From: JAXDLH01 sp034666705
Lineage (GTDB): Bacteria > Chloroflexota > UBA6077 > SHYK01
Reading direction: 5' to 3'
Assembly (NCBI GenBank): GCA_034666705.1
Contig: JAXDLH010000216.1
Coordinates: forward strand, 1 to 7,955
Length of the DNA: 7,955 nt
Positions within the stretch are counted from its first letter, which is position 1. Every line of letters begins with the position of its first letter. The position numbers and the translations under genes were made by a program. This document shows positions 1-5,448 of the stretch, piece by piece. The notes beneath the pieces were generated by a model. It was given only the letters and a program-made list of their open reading frames with translations, did no database searches and was not told where the DNA came from.

Positions 1-140
1 GCGCTGACGGCGGTCGAGGTCACCTCTCCCGAGGTCGGCGGCCGCTCACCTTCGCGAGCGGTCGCGGCCCAGTCGGGCCCACCAAACTCGCTTGAGCCGC
101 GGGGTTCCATGGGAGCCCGACGGGCGATCATATGGCGCGA
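1..140. other. Left-edge segment with no identifiable gene
   Basis: No protein family is recognisable here. Two frames stay open to the left edge. On the minus strand an ATG at 129-131, with a second in-frame ATG at 108-110, opens a frame running off the window with GC-rich third positions (it begins MIARRAPMEPRG). On the plus strand, frame 1 is open from base 1 to a TGA at 175-177. Neither has a Shine-Dalgarno sequence or a family motif. The minus frame could be the start of a gene downstream of the tmRNA terminator, but 43 codons of low-complexity sequence cannot decide it. Confidence 0.3.
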
Positions 141-186
141 ATACAAAACGCAGCAGGGTCAGCCGCGTCGCGGCTGACCCTGCTGC
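141..186 (-). terminator. Intrinsic terminator of ssrA
   Basis: Bases 150-166 and 170-186 are perfectly complementary: a 17-bp GC-rich stem closed by a 3-base loop (167-169). On the minus strand the stem is followed directly by GTTTTGTAT (141-149), a U-rich run. It starts 7 bases beyond the encoded CCA end of the minus-strand tmRNA, which is where a factor-independent terminator for ssrA belongs. On the plus strand there is no comparable T-tract, so it should act in one direction only. Confidence 0.93.
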
Positions 187-192
187 TCAATT

Positions 193-548
193 TGGTGGAG
201 ACGGGGGGGAGTCGAACCCCCCGTCCAGAGCGAGTCGATCGGCGATGTACTCCAGGCGTAGTCGACGTTTTGATTCCTCGCCGTTTTGGCGCCCGTCGAC
301 GGGCTCCGTTCAGGCCAGCCGGCCTTGGCTTACCCGCACCCCACACCGGCGGCAGGGCGCGTAGCAGCTCGACTAATCGGCGCTCCTTTCCGGTCCGCCG
401 AGCTGGGGCCGGAAGGAACGGTCACTGCTTACGCAGCGACGGCTGTTGCGTAGTCGCCATTTACTGGCTTGCCCCATGTTTTACGAGGGTGAGGCAACCT
501 CGGCCCGCAATCGCCTGATCTTCTCCCCTGTCGAGACCTAGCGTCCCC
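193..548 (-). ncRNA. ssrA: Transfer-messenger RNA (tmRNA)
   Basis: This is a one-piece tmRNA of about 356 nt on the minus strand. It acts with SmpB to free ribosomes stalled on broken mRNAs and to add a degradation tag. The 5' end GGGGACG (548-542) pairs with CGTCTCC near the 3' end (203-197), with a G·U at the third pair, the AlaRS identity element. The discriminator A (196) and CCA (195-193) are encoded. The T arm is a GC stem around TTCGACT (216-210). The D-like segment reads GGTCTCGACAGGGG near 538-525. The CTCGTAAA element before the tag and a CCTTCCGG/CCGGAAAGG pseudoknot stem after it are also present. It lies 7 bases after smpB and ends in the terminator at 141-186. No good promoter is visible directly upstream, so it is probably processed from the smpB transcript. 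A second promoter inside smpB cannot be excluded. Confidence 0.96.
429..458 (-). other. tmRNA tag reading frame (GDYATAVAA-stop)
   Basis: Within ssrA the resume codon is most likely GGC (458-456), giving the nine encoded residues GDYATAVAA and a TAA stop at 431-429. The choice rests on spacing: the resume codon lies 21 nt after CTCGTAAA, against about 18-19 nt in the E. coli and B. subtilis tmRNAs as I recall them. It also rests on an A at position -4 (TAAAT before GGC), equivalent to the conserved upstream A. An in-frame GGC further upstream (473) would give the 14-residue GKPVNGDYATAVAA, but it lies only 6 nt after CTCGTAAA. The tail ends AVAA instead of the common ALAA. It still presents the small hydrophobic C-terminus read by ClpXP and Tsp-type proteases. 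Confidence 0.75.
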
Positions 549-562
549 ATATGTGCTATGGG
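546..562 (-). other. Hairpin at the smpB/ssrA junction
   Basis: Bases 546-551 and 557-562 form a 6-bp inverted repeat (CCCATA/TATGGG) with a 5-base loop. It holds the smpB stop (TAG, 558-556) and the first bases of the mature tmRNA. In a read-through transcript it would compete with pairing of the tmRNA acceptor stem until the 3' end is made. RNase P cleavage between 549 and 548 would separate the two RNAs. A short stem like this could also arise by chance. Confidence 0.35.
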
Positions 563-1026
563 AGATCGTGCTTCATCGCGCGCTCGATCTCCCGCTTGGC
601 ATCGCGCTCCGCCAGGGCTACCCGTTTGTCGTAGCTGCGCTTGCCGCGCGCCACGGCCAATTGGACCTTGACGTGCCCACGCCGATCGTACATCCGCAAC
701 GGCACCAGTGTCACGCCCGACTCGGTCGCCTGGCGCATCAGCTTCCCGATCTCGCGGGTGTGCGCCAGTAGTTTGCGAGGCCGCGTCGGCTCGTGATTGT
801 AGCGGTTGCCCTGGTCGTACGGCGCGATGTGGGCGTTGTACAGCCACAGCTCGCGTCGATCGATCTTCGCGTACGCATCGCGGAGATTGACGCGCCCTGC
901 GCGCACGGATTTGATCTCCGTGCCGGTGAGCGCTATGCCAACCTCGAGGGTCTCCAGAATGTGGTATTCGTGGAGAGCGACGCGGTTCGTGGCGTATAGG
1001 CGCTCGCGTGTATTCGCCTCGGTCAT
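556..1026 (-). CDS. smpB: SsrA-binding protein SmpB
   Basis: SmpB binds the tRNA-like domain of tmRNA and carries it into the A site of stalled ribosomes. The 156-residue product has the usual family length and near-consensus blocks throughout: NR at 14-15, HEYHILET at 19-26, LTGTEIKS at 33-40, NAHIAPY at 64-70, NHEPTRPRKLL at 77-87, and GKRSYDKR at 128-135. A basic, helix-prone tail (about 136-156) follows, which in this family lies in the empty mRNA channel. The ATG (1026-1024) overlaps the TAA of the upstream protease gene by one base, and there is no clear Shine-Dalgarno sequence. Translation therefore probably depends on coupling to that gene. The stop is 7 bases before the tmRNA 5' end, so SmpB and its RNA partner are probably made from one transcript. 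Confidence 0.98.
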   Translation of the reverse strand: MTEANTRERLYATNRVALHEYHILETLEVGIALTGTEIKSVRAGRVNLRDAYAKIDRRELWLYNAHIAPYDQGNRYNHEPTRPRKLLAHTREIGKLMRQATESGVTLVPLRMYDRRGHVKVQLAVARGKRSYDKRVALAERDAKREIERAMKHDLP

Positions 1027-2525
1027 TATACCAGTCCGATCGGGTCTGCTGCGGCACGCTCCGTGGAATCGAGGATTCCAACCGGGAGCGCTTCCGCCGC
1101 GGCGGCGTCCATTAATGGGGCGTAATCGGTGCTCGAGGCACGCCTTGCGGGGCTCGAAACCGCCGCGGCGGGTGCGTTGCCCGCCTGCGCCTGCGGGCCG
1201 GCGCCGCTGGCCGCGATGTGCTGGCGGATGAGGTCCAGCCCCTCGCCGAGTACTGCGTCGGTGCCAGCAACCGACGCCACGGCGAGATCCGGCGTGAGAC
1301 CAACCCCATTGATCGGCTCGGCGCGCGGGGTGAGCCAGTGGGCAATGGTGATGCGCAAGGCGCTGCCGTCGCTCAGGCGGTGGACGAGCTGCACGGAGCC
1401 CTTGCCAAACGTCTGCTCGCCGACCAGGGAGGCACGGCCGTCGTCTCGCAGCGCTGCCGCCACGATCTCCGCCGAGCTCGCCGTACCCTTGTCGACCAGG
1501 ACCACCATCGGGCCATCCGCAGCGCGTGCCTGCCCACGCGTGTGGGTCTCCTCGCGAACACCGTCGCGCTGCTCCTCGAAGAGCACCGTGCCGTCCGGCA
1601 CGAACTGGCTGGTCACCGCCACTGCCCCTTCGAGATAGCCGCCCGGGTTGCCGCGCAGATCGAGGACCCAGCCCTGGGGACGCTGCGGTGCGAGGCTATC
1701 CAGCGTCTGCCGCAGGTCGGCGCCAACCCGCTGGGTGAAGCTCGTGATCCGGATGTACGCGATGCCATCCGGGCGCATCTCGCCGGTGACGGCCGCGATG
1801 CGCACCTCGCCGCGCTCGACCGGCAGGTCTGAACGGTTGCCATCGCGCTCGACCGTAAGAATCACCGTGCTGCCGCGCGGGCCCCGGATCAGACGAATGG
1901 CGTCGCCCAGACTGACGTTCGAGATGTCCTGCCCATCGACGTGGGTGATGACGTCGCGGGGCTTCAGTCCGGCCTTTTCGCCCGGCGAGCCCGGCAGCGG
2001 GGACACGACGGTCAGGCGGCCGTCGATCATCTCCACCTGCACGCCGATGCCGTCAAAGGCGCCGCGGAGGTCCGACTCGGTGATCTCGCGATGTACCGGG
2101 TCGAGGAAGAGCGTGTACGGGTCGCCGAGGGAGGCGACCATGCCCCGCAGCGCCTCGCGCTCGAGCCTCGCCTTGTCGAGCGCACTCTGGGTGTAAAACT
2201 CGGAGTCGACGTAACTCCACGCCTCCCAGAACGGCTTGAAGAGATCGTCCAGCTCCTTTGACGGGGCCGAGGCGATCGCGCGCTCGGCAGGAAGCGGCAA
2301 CAGGTGCAGGCGGGTGAGCCAGGACTCGATGGGCGTGTTCGGCTGGCCCGCGGCGTCGTGCTGACCGACCACGTAGCCGAGCCCAAATGGGAGCAAGAAC
2401 AGGGCGCACACCACGACGACGATCGGGGCGACGCGGGCAAATGGACGCAACGCCGATAGTCCTCTGGCGCGGCGACGGGCGGCGGAGTCGACGTGCTCGG
2501 TAAAGTCTTGTCGGGATTGTAGCAT
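1026..2525 (-). CDS. ctpA: Membrane-anchored C-terminal processing protease (PDZ/S41)
   Basis: This is a 499-residue S41 peptidase of the CtpA/Prc (Tsp) type, which cleaves extracytoplasmic proteins after recognising their C-terminal tails. A basic N-terminus is followed by one hydrophobic segment (about 32-53), an uncleaved anchor or signal with the enzyme outside the membrane. Next are the S41 N-terminal helices (about 90-150), a PDZ domain (about 155-230) and the peptidase core. The conserved RGNPGG is at 291-296. The Ser/Lys dyad is read as S350 in GTASSAEI and K375 in FGKGSVQ, with Q379 in the usual third position. A low-complexity Ala-rich tail follows residue 430. I chose the ATG at 2525-2523 because the 35 residues gained from in-frame ATGs at 2600 or 2630 are Arg-rich and unlike a leader; no start has a strong Shine-Dalgarno sequence. 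The gene overlaps smpB by one base (TAATG) and looks like the first gene of a ctpA-smpB-ssrA unit. Confidence 0.93.
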   Translation of the reverse strand: MLQSRQDFTEHVDSAARRRARGLSALRPFARVAPIVVVVCALFLLPFGLGYVVGQHDAAGQPNTPIESWLTRLHLLPLPAERAIASAPSKELDDLFKPFWEAWSYVDSEFYTQSALDKARLEREALRGMVASLGDPYTLFLDPVHREITESDLRGAFDGIGVQVEMIDGRLTVVSPLPGSPGEKAGLKPRDVITHVDGQDISNVSLGDAIRLIRGPRGSTVILTVERDGNRSDLPVERGEVRIAAVTGEMRPDGIAYIRITSFTQRVGADLRQTLDSLAPQRPQGWVLDLRGNPGGYLEGAVAVTSQFVPDGTVLFEEQRDGVREETHTRGQARAADGPMVVLVDKGTASSAEIVAAALRDDGRASLVGEQTFGKGSVQLVHRLSDGSALRITIAHWLTPRAEPINGVGLTPDLAVASVAGTDAVLGEGLDLIRQHIAASGAGPQAQAGNAPAAAVSSPARRASSTDYAPLMDAAAAEALPVGILDSTERAAADPIGLV

Positions 2526-2663
2526 CGGCCCCCGGAATGCCCGCGCCGCTGTGCGTGACCGAACTCGCGCGTGCCTCCGTAATGGGTGTCGGACCGGCAT
2601 GCGTGTTGCGTGATCTTCGATACCTGCCAACCTTACTGACCGAGGCGAGCAACGTCTCCATGT

Positions 2664-2698
2664 GCTCGGGCAGCACGCCTGGGCTCGGGCAGCGCCTG
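2664..2698. repeat. Short near-tandem repeat
   Basis: GCTCGGGCAGCACGCCTG (2664-2681) recurs at 2683-2698 without the internal AC (GCTCGGGCAGCGCCTG). The first copy also closes a small hairpin (GTGCT at 2662-2666 with AGCAC at 2672-2676). This looks like a local duplication; no function is evident. Confidence 0.6.
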
Positions 2699-2713
2699 AT
2701 CATTGAGGAAGCC

Positions 2714-2823
2714 GCTCCGAGTGTGTACATGACGCGCGCCACCGTTCGGCTGGAGGTGCTGAGCGACGAGCTCGCGCACCTCCAGCTCCGAGTGTGCGCA
2801 TGACGCGCGCTACGATTCGGCTG
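2714..2823. repeat. Imperfect 39-bp direct repeat at the recombinase 3' end
   Basis: Copy 1 (2714-2752) and copy 2 (2785-2823) match at 34 of 39 positions and start 71 bases apart. Both begin GCTCCGAGTGTG and share ATGACGCGCGC and TTCGGCTG. Copy 2 contains the stop codon and last few codons of the recombinase gene; copy 1 lies just outside the gene. A perfect hairpin (2749-2786) spans the gap and its arms overlap the inner ends of both copies. The pair may be recombinase-related (an att-like or accessory binding array) or a simple duplication of the gene's 3' end. Sequence alone does not separate these. Confidence 0.7.
2749..2786 (-). terminator. Hairpin downstream of the recombinase gene
   Basis: Bases 2749-2759 and 2776-2786 form a perfect 11-bp stem (GCTGGAGGTGC with its complement). 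The 16-base loop can form a further 4-bp stem (GAGC 2761-2764 with GCTC 2770-2773). It begins 24 bases beyond the recombinase stop in the minus direction, a natural place for a terminator, but no U-tract follows on either strand. It may instead be a protein-binding or recombination structure, since it sits exactly between two direct repeats. Confidence 0.4.
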
Positions 2824-3856
2824 AATCGTGTGGTCCGCGCCGGCGCTCCAGGCGGTCTGCCATCTCCTCGGCGCTGAGGGTGTAGCGATCGAAGGCGTCG
2901 CGGAGGTGCTGCACCTCGTAGTGGGCGTAGATCTTCTTCGTCGTCTCGGGGCTGGCATGACCGAGGATGTCCTGCACCTCCGAGAGCTTCGCCCCCTGGT
3001 TGAGCAGCACGGTCGCCTTCGCGTGACGGAAGTCGTGCGTGGAGATGGGGACCTCGGCGAGCTTGCTGTATTTCTTGACGGTCTTCCAGACCGAGAGGGG
3101 CGAGAGGCGGTAGTTCGAGCCGCGGCCTCGGGCGCGGCTGCGCGCGCGGTCGTTCCGAATGAAGACCGGCACATACTCGTCTCCCCGAGCTACGAGGTAG
3201 GCGCGGATCGCCTCGAGCGCCTCGTCGGTGAAGAAGACAACCCGCTCGCGGTCACCCTTGCCCCGAATGATCGCCTGGCTGGCCCAGCCATCATCCACGT
3301 CGGCGCGGTCGAGATTGGCCGCCTCCTCGCGGCGCATACCGGTGCTGAACAGGGTGAGGATGAGCGCGCGGTCGCGCAGAATTTCGAGATAGGCCTGGCG
3401 CTGCGTCGCGGGGTCGGGCAGGGGCACATTCTTGACATAAAGCACAACGAGCGGCAGGCGACCATCCACGCGGGGAGCGCGATACGAGCTGCGGCCTAAC
3501 GCAGAGCGGGCGTGGTCGCGCAGCGCCTCGAACGAGACGTCGGGCGCGAGCAGCCGCCGGCGGGCGAGATCGCGGAGGAACGCGCGCACCCCGGCAACGT
3601 ACGTGGCGATGGTGGCGCGGCCATCCTTGCCGTACGCCTTGATGAGCCAGGTCTGAAAGTCGACGAGGATCGTCTCGGGCAGCTCGGTCGTGGCCAGGCG
3701 TGCGGCGTCCAGCCTGCGCATGGCGAAGAACTCGTCCAGGCGCCGCAGCCCGCTCGCGTACGTCGTCACGGTGCGCGGCGACTTGCCGACGAGCGAGTCG
3801 AGAAACGTCCGCTCGGCCTCGGCGACCGTGACATCTGCTGATGCGGGCTGGATCAT
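2810..3856 (-). CDS. Tyrosine recombinase / XerC-D-like integrase
   Basis: This 348-residue product is a site-specific tyrosine recombinase, which cuts and rejoins DNA through a covalent 3'-phosphotyrosine. The N-terminal SAM-like core-binding domain (about 10-105) contains the typical SPRTVTTYASGLRRL helix. The catalytic domain (about 155-325) has the full set: R175 in STGMRREE, K200 in RGKGDRER, H274 and R277 in STHDFRH, H300 in ILGHASPETT, and nucleophile Y310 in KKIYAHY. Length is slightly above XerC/D (about 300), partly through an inserted stretch at about 125-152. The start (ATG 3856-3854) follows GAGG about 7 bases upstream. The stop lies inside a direct repeat and an ACGATTC/GAATCGT inverted repeat (2812-2829). 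No cargo, excisionase or tRNA/tmRNA-bounded att site is nearby. It could be a host Xer-type enzyme or a stranded integrase. Confidence 0.93.
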   Translation of the reverse strand: MIQPASADVTVAEAERTFLDSLVGKSPRTVTTYASGLRRLDEFFAMRRLDAARLATTELPETILVDFQTWLIKAYGKDGRATIATYVAGVRAFLRDLARRRLLAPDVSFEALRDHARSALGRSSYRAPRVDGRLPLVVLYVKNVPLPDPATQRQAYLEILRDRALILTLFSTGMRREEAANLDRADVDDGWASQAIIRGKGDRERVVFFTDEALEAIRAYLVARGDEYVPVFIRNDRARSRARGRGSNYRLSPLSVWKTVKKYSKLAEVPISTHDFRHAKATVLLNQGAKLSEVQDILGHASPETTKKIYAHYEVQHLRDAFDRYTLSAEEMADRLERRRGPHDSAES

Positions 3857-3928
3857 GTGGCATCCTCAGTCCGGACCCTGCAGCGGCGGCCGGATCAAAC
3901 AGAACGCGTACCAACCCACTCATCCGGC

Positions 3929-3978
3929 CCCGCTCATCCTGAGCCTGTCGATCCTTCGACAGGCTCAGGATGAGCGGG
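3929..3978. repeat. Large palindrome, REP-like intergenic element
   Basis: The arms 3929-3951 and 3956-3978 are 23 bp and perfectly complementary around the 4-base loop TCCT. Each arm contains the motif GCTCATCCTGAGCCTGTCGA. From memory, closely similar palindromes recur between genes in many unrelated high-GC genomes and are often mistranslated as LRQAQDERA-like peptides. It lies between the convergently read end of the GNAT gene and the start of the recombinase gene, so transcripts of the former would carry a very strong stem-loop. There is no T-tract on either strand. It may stabilise or terminate transcripts, or be a REP/REPIN-type non-autonomous repeat. Confidence 0.85.
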
Positions 3979-4086
3979 CGTAGGATGAATTGGCTCAGGG
4001 CTGGCTCCAGGGAAGGTATGGAGCGGGGAGTGAGATCAGCTCGTGAATTCTATGTGTGCACTGCGAGCCACCAGCGGGGCCGCAGC

Positions 4087-4689
4087 TCACTGTGTCCGCG
4101 TTGTTAGGCGCATGTGGCGGCGCCCCGTGCTGATCGGACCGAGATCCACGAAGCCGGCGGCGAGAAACGTCGACACCGCGCCCATGTACCGATACGCGTG
4201 CGCCGGCGTTGGCTGACCATGCTCGTCGGTGTGGGGCGCGACCGGGTACCCCTCGATCACCGTCGCACCCTGGCCGCGGGCATACTTCACCGCTGCGCCG
4301 AGCAGCCCCGATGAGAACCGCTGGCCTTGCAACTTGCGATCCACGAAGAAGCACAGCACAGTCCAGGCGCCTTCGTCGGTGGCGCCAGGCAGCGAGCGCG
4401 CGCGCTCGAGGCGCGAGTAGGTGGCCCGAGGAGCGACCGAACACCAGCCGATCGGCTCGCCGCCGACGTAGCCCAGGATCCCAACGGGCGTCCCCATCCC
4501 CACGAGGTCTGCGAGGGCGTCGCGCCGCCCGGCGCTGCGCAGACGCCGGAAATCGGCCGCCGGCAGCCGCCAGCTCATGCACCAGCAGTAATTCGGGTTG
4601 CCATTGGCGGCGAAGAAGCGCGCCAGATCGTCCCATCGCTCCGTCGTGACCGAGTGGAACTCAGCGTCCGCGAAGATGTCTGTCGCCAT
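4087..4689 (-). CDS. GNAT-family N-acetyltransferase
   Basis: The 200-residue product looks like a soluble GNAT acetyltransferase, moving acetyl from acetyl-CoA to an amine; the substrate is unknown. It belongs to a branch with an N-terminal CWC motif (C35-W-C37, then MSWR). The core strands appear as GYVGGEPIGWCSVAP (73-87) and WTVLCFFVDRK (109-119), followed by a helix (about 126-140). EGYPV is at 146-150, and the C-terminal block AAGFVDLG...RRHMRL is near the end. The acetyl-CoA loop is degenerate: where Q/RxxGxG/A is expected the protein reads KLQGQRFS (119-126). The frame stays open far upstream, but that extension looks non-coding. The ATG at 4689-4687 starts the recognisable domain and has no clear Shine-Dalgarno sequence. 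The gene is transcribed toward the recombinase, with the palindrome between them, so an operon is unlikely. Confidence 0.88.
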   Translation of the reverse strand: MATDIFADAEFHSVTTERWDDLARFFAANGNPNYCWCMSWRLPAADFRRLRSAGRRDALADLVGMGTPVGILGYVGGEPIGWCSVAPRATYSRLERARSLPGATDEGAWTVLCFFVDRKLQGQRFSSGLLGAAVKYARGQGATVIEGYPVAPHTDEHGQPTPAHAYRYMGAVSTFLAAGFVDLGPISTGRRHMRLTTRTQ

Positions 4690-5169
4690 AGCTGAAGTAT
4701 TGCACTTGGGACGCGCCGGTCCTCGCTCGCACGCGCTCGGCTCACTCGTGCCCAACTGCGGGATGGAGGCGAGGCGCAGCCAGGTGGCTCTCTCGCCGCT
4801 TGACGAACTCTTCGCCCGGTGCACTCTCGTCGAGTGGGCGCGGGTAAGACGACATAATGATTCGGCCAGCCTAGCGGGCAGGGGAGGGAAGCATAGGCCT
4901 CGGTCGGTGGACGCGGCACGGCAACGACTGATGGGTGAGACACGCTGCACGAGCCAACGCCCATGGCAGATGAGTTTCTGCATCGCGCGACCTGAGTCGG
5001 CATCCGTGTCAGCATGCCCAGGATCGTCTCGCTGGCAGTCTGGCAACTCACCAATTTCGCTGCCGCGCGGTCCTTGCACGCGCGCGCTCAGAGCTACCAG
5101 TGAATCCATCGATCGCTTGCGCGTGAGGTATGCCCCGATCATCCGTCGACTCGCGATCACAACTACGTG

Positions 5170-5190
5170 CGGAGCGCCGACGGCGCTCCG
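5170..5190. other. 9-bp GC hairpin
   Basis: CGGAGCGCC (5170-5178) and GGCGCTCCG (5182-5190) form a perfect 9-bp stem with a 3-base loop. No T-tract follows on either strand, so a classical intrinsic terminator is not supported. It lies just beside the AT-rich island, on the GNAT side. Confidence 0.5.
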
Positions 5191-5230
5191 CCCTCAACTC
5201 CACGGCCCGGACCCCCATTCCGCGCCTGAC

Positions 5231-5290
5231 GAATGATGATAACGATAATGTGAATTATATCTACCATGACGTCTATAGCGAATTTCATCG
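5231..5290 (-). promoter_or_regulatory. AT-rich island with a consensus -10 hexamer
   Basis: Only 20 of these 60 bases are G or C, far below the surrounding sequence. On the minus strand it contains a perfect TATAAT (5259-5254); the best -35 at 17-bp spacing is a poor TTCGCT (5282-5277). A partial dyad, GATAAT then ATTATATC (5244-5261), could be an operator. Read toward the GNAT gene it would leave a leader of more than 500 bases. A GATAAT on the plus strand (5244-5249) might serve the M16 operon instead. Promoter assignment is tentative. Confidence 0.35.
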
Positions 5291-5433
5291 GACGGTCGGG
5301 AAGAGGCAGTTCCTCGCGACCGATGCGAGCGCGGAGTTGGGGCACGCTACGTTCTACGTTTCGCGCCCGGGGTGACGGGAACCTGCGCCGCGCACTCGGG
5401 GCACGTGCGCGTTAGAATTGGGCCGCCATTCGC

Positions 5434-5440
5434 AGGAGGA
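5434..5440 (+). promoter_or_regulatory. Strong Shine-Dalgarno sequence of the M16 gene
   Basis: AGGAGGA lies 8 bases before the ATG at 5449. It is the best ribosome-binding site in the window and decides the start of the M16 peptidase, even though this gives an unusually long stretch before the hydrophobic signal core. Confidence 0.85.
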
Positions 5441-5448
5441 GCGCCTGG

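Larger units (their letters stand above)
2526..2809. other. Spacer between ctpA and the recombinase gene
   Basis: This 284-base stretch holds no convincing gene. It must contain the leader, and probably the promoter, of ctpA on the minus strand, but I see no clear -35/-10 pair. An 88-codon plus-strand frame (2537-2803) has no Shine-Dalgarno sequence or family similarity and runs through repeats, so I do not call it. The right half is structured: a short near-tandem repeat at 2664-2698, then a direct repeat pair with a hairpin between the copies. Confidence 0.6.
4690..5448. other. Divergent 759-base spacer without a recognised gene
   Basis: This region separates the minus-strand GNAT gene from the plus-strand M16 operon and should hold promoters in both directions. 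Its long open frames are rich in Arg, Ser and Pro and show no family motif or ribosome-binding site; I read them as chance frames in GC-rich DNA. Visible structures are a 9-bp hairpin at 5170-5190, an AT-rich island at about 5231-5290, a perfect 7-bp tandem repeat CTACGTT at 5347-5360, and TAGAAT (5413-5418), a possible -10 for the M16 gene without a good -35. Confidence 0.6.

Noticed and set aside
193..230. tRNA gene suggested by the TTCGACT arm and CCA end
   Set aside because: There is no anticodon arm or second half nearby. The acceptor partner is at 542-548 with a tag frame between, so it is the tRNA-like end of tmRNA.
2526..2630. Extended N-terminus of the S41 protease from ATG at 2630 or 2600
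   Set aside because: It adds 25-35 Arg-rich residues without a ribosome-binding site. The ATG at 2525 gives a normal short cytoplasmic N-terminus before the anchor.
2537..2803. Plus-strand 88-codon frame in the ctpA/recombinase spacer
   Set aside because: No Shine-Dalgarno sequence and no family similarity; it runs through direct repeats and a hairpin.
2749..2823. Integron attC site or CRISPR-like repeat
   Set aside because: Only two diverged copies with one spacer, no integron core-site boxes, and the recombinase is an ordinary Xer/phage type; no cas genes are present.
3690..3983. Plus-strand 97-codon frame ending ILRQAQDERA
   Set aside because: It is antisense to the recombinase and its tail is the translation of the REP-like palindrome, a known source of spurious proteins.
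4690..5160. 157-codon in-frame upstream extension of the GNAT protein
   Set aside because: The extension is low-complexity with mixed Cys/Arg/Ser content and no motif. The recognisable domain begins right after the ATG at 4689.
4598..5236. Plus-strand 212-codon frame across the spacer
   Set aside because: It is antisense to the GNAT start, has no ribosome-binding site and no recognisable motif; open frames this long arise by chance in GC-rich DNA.
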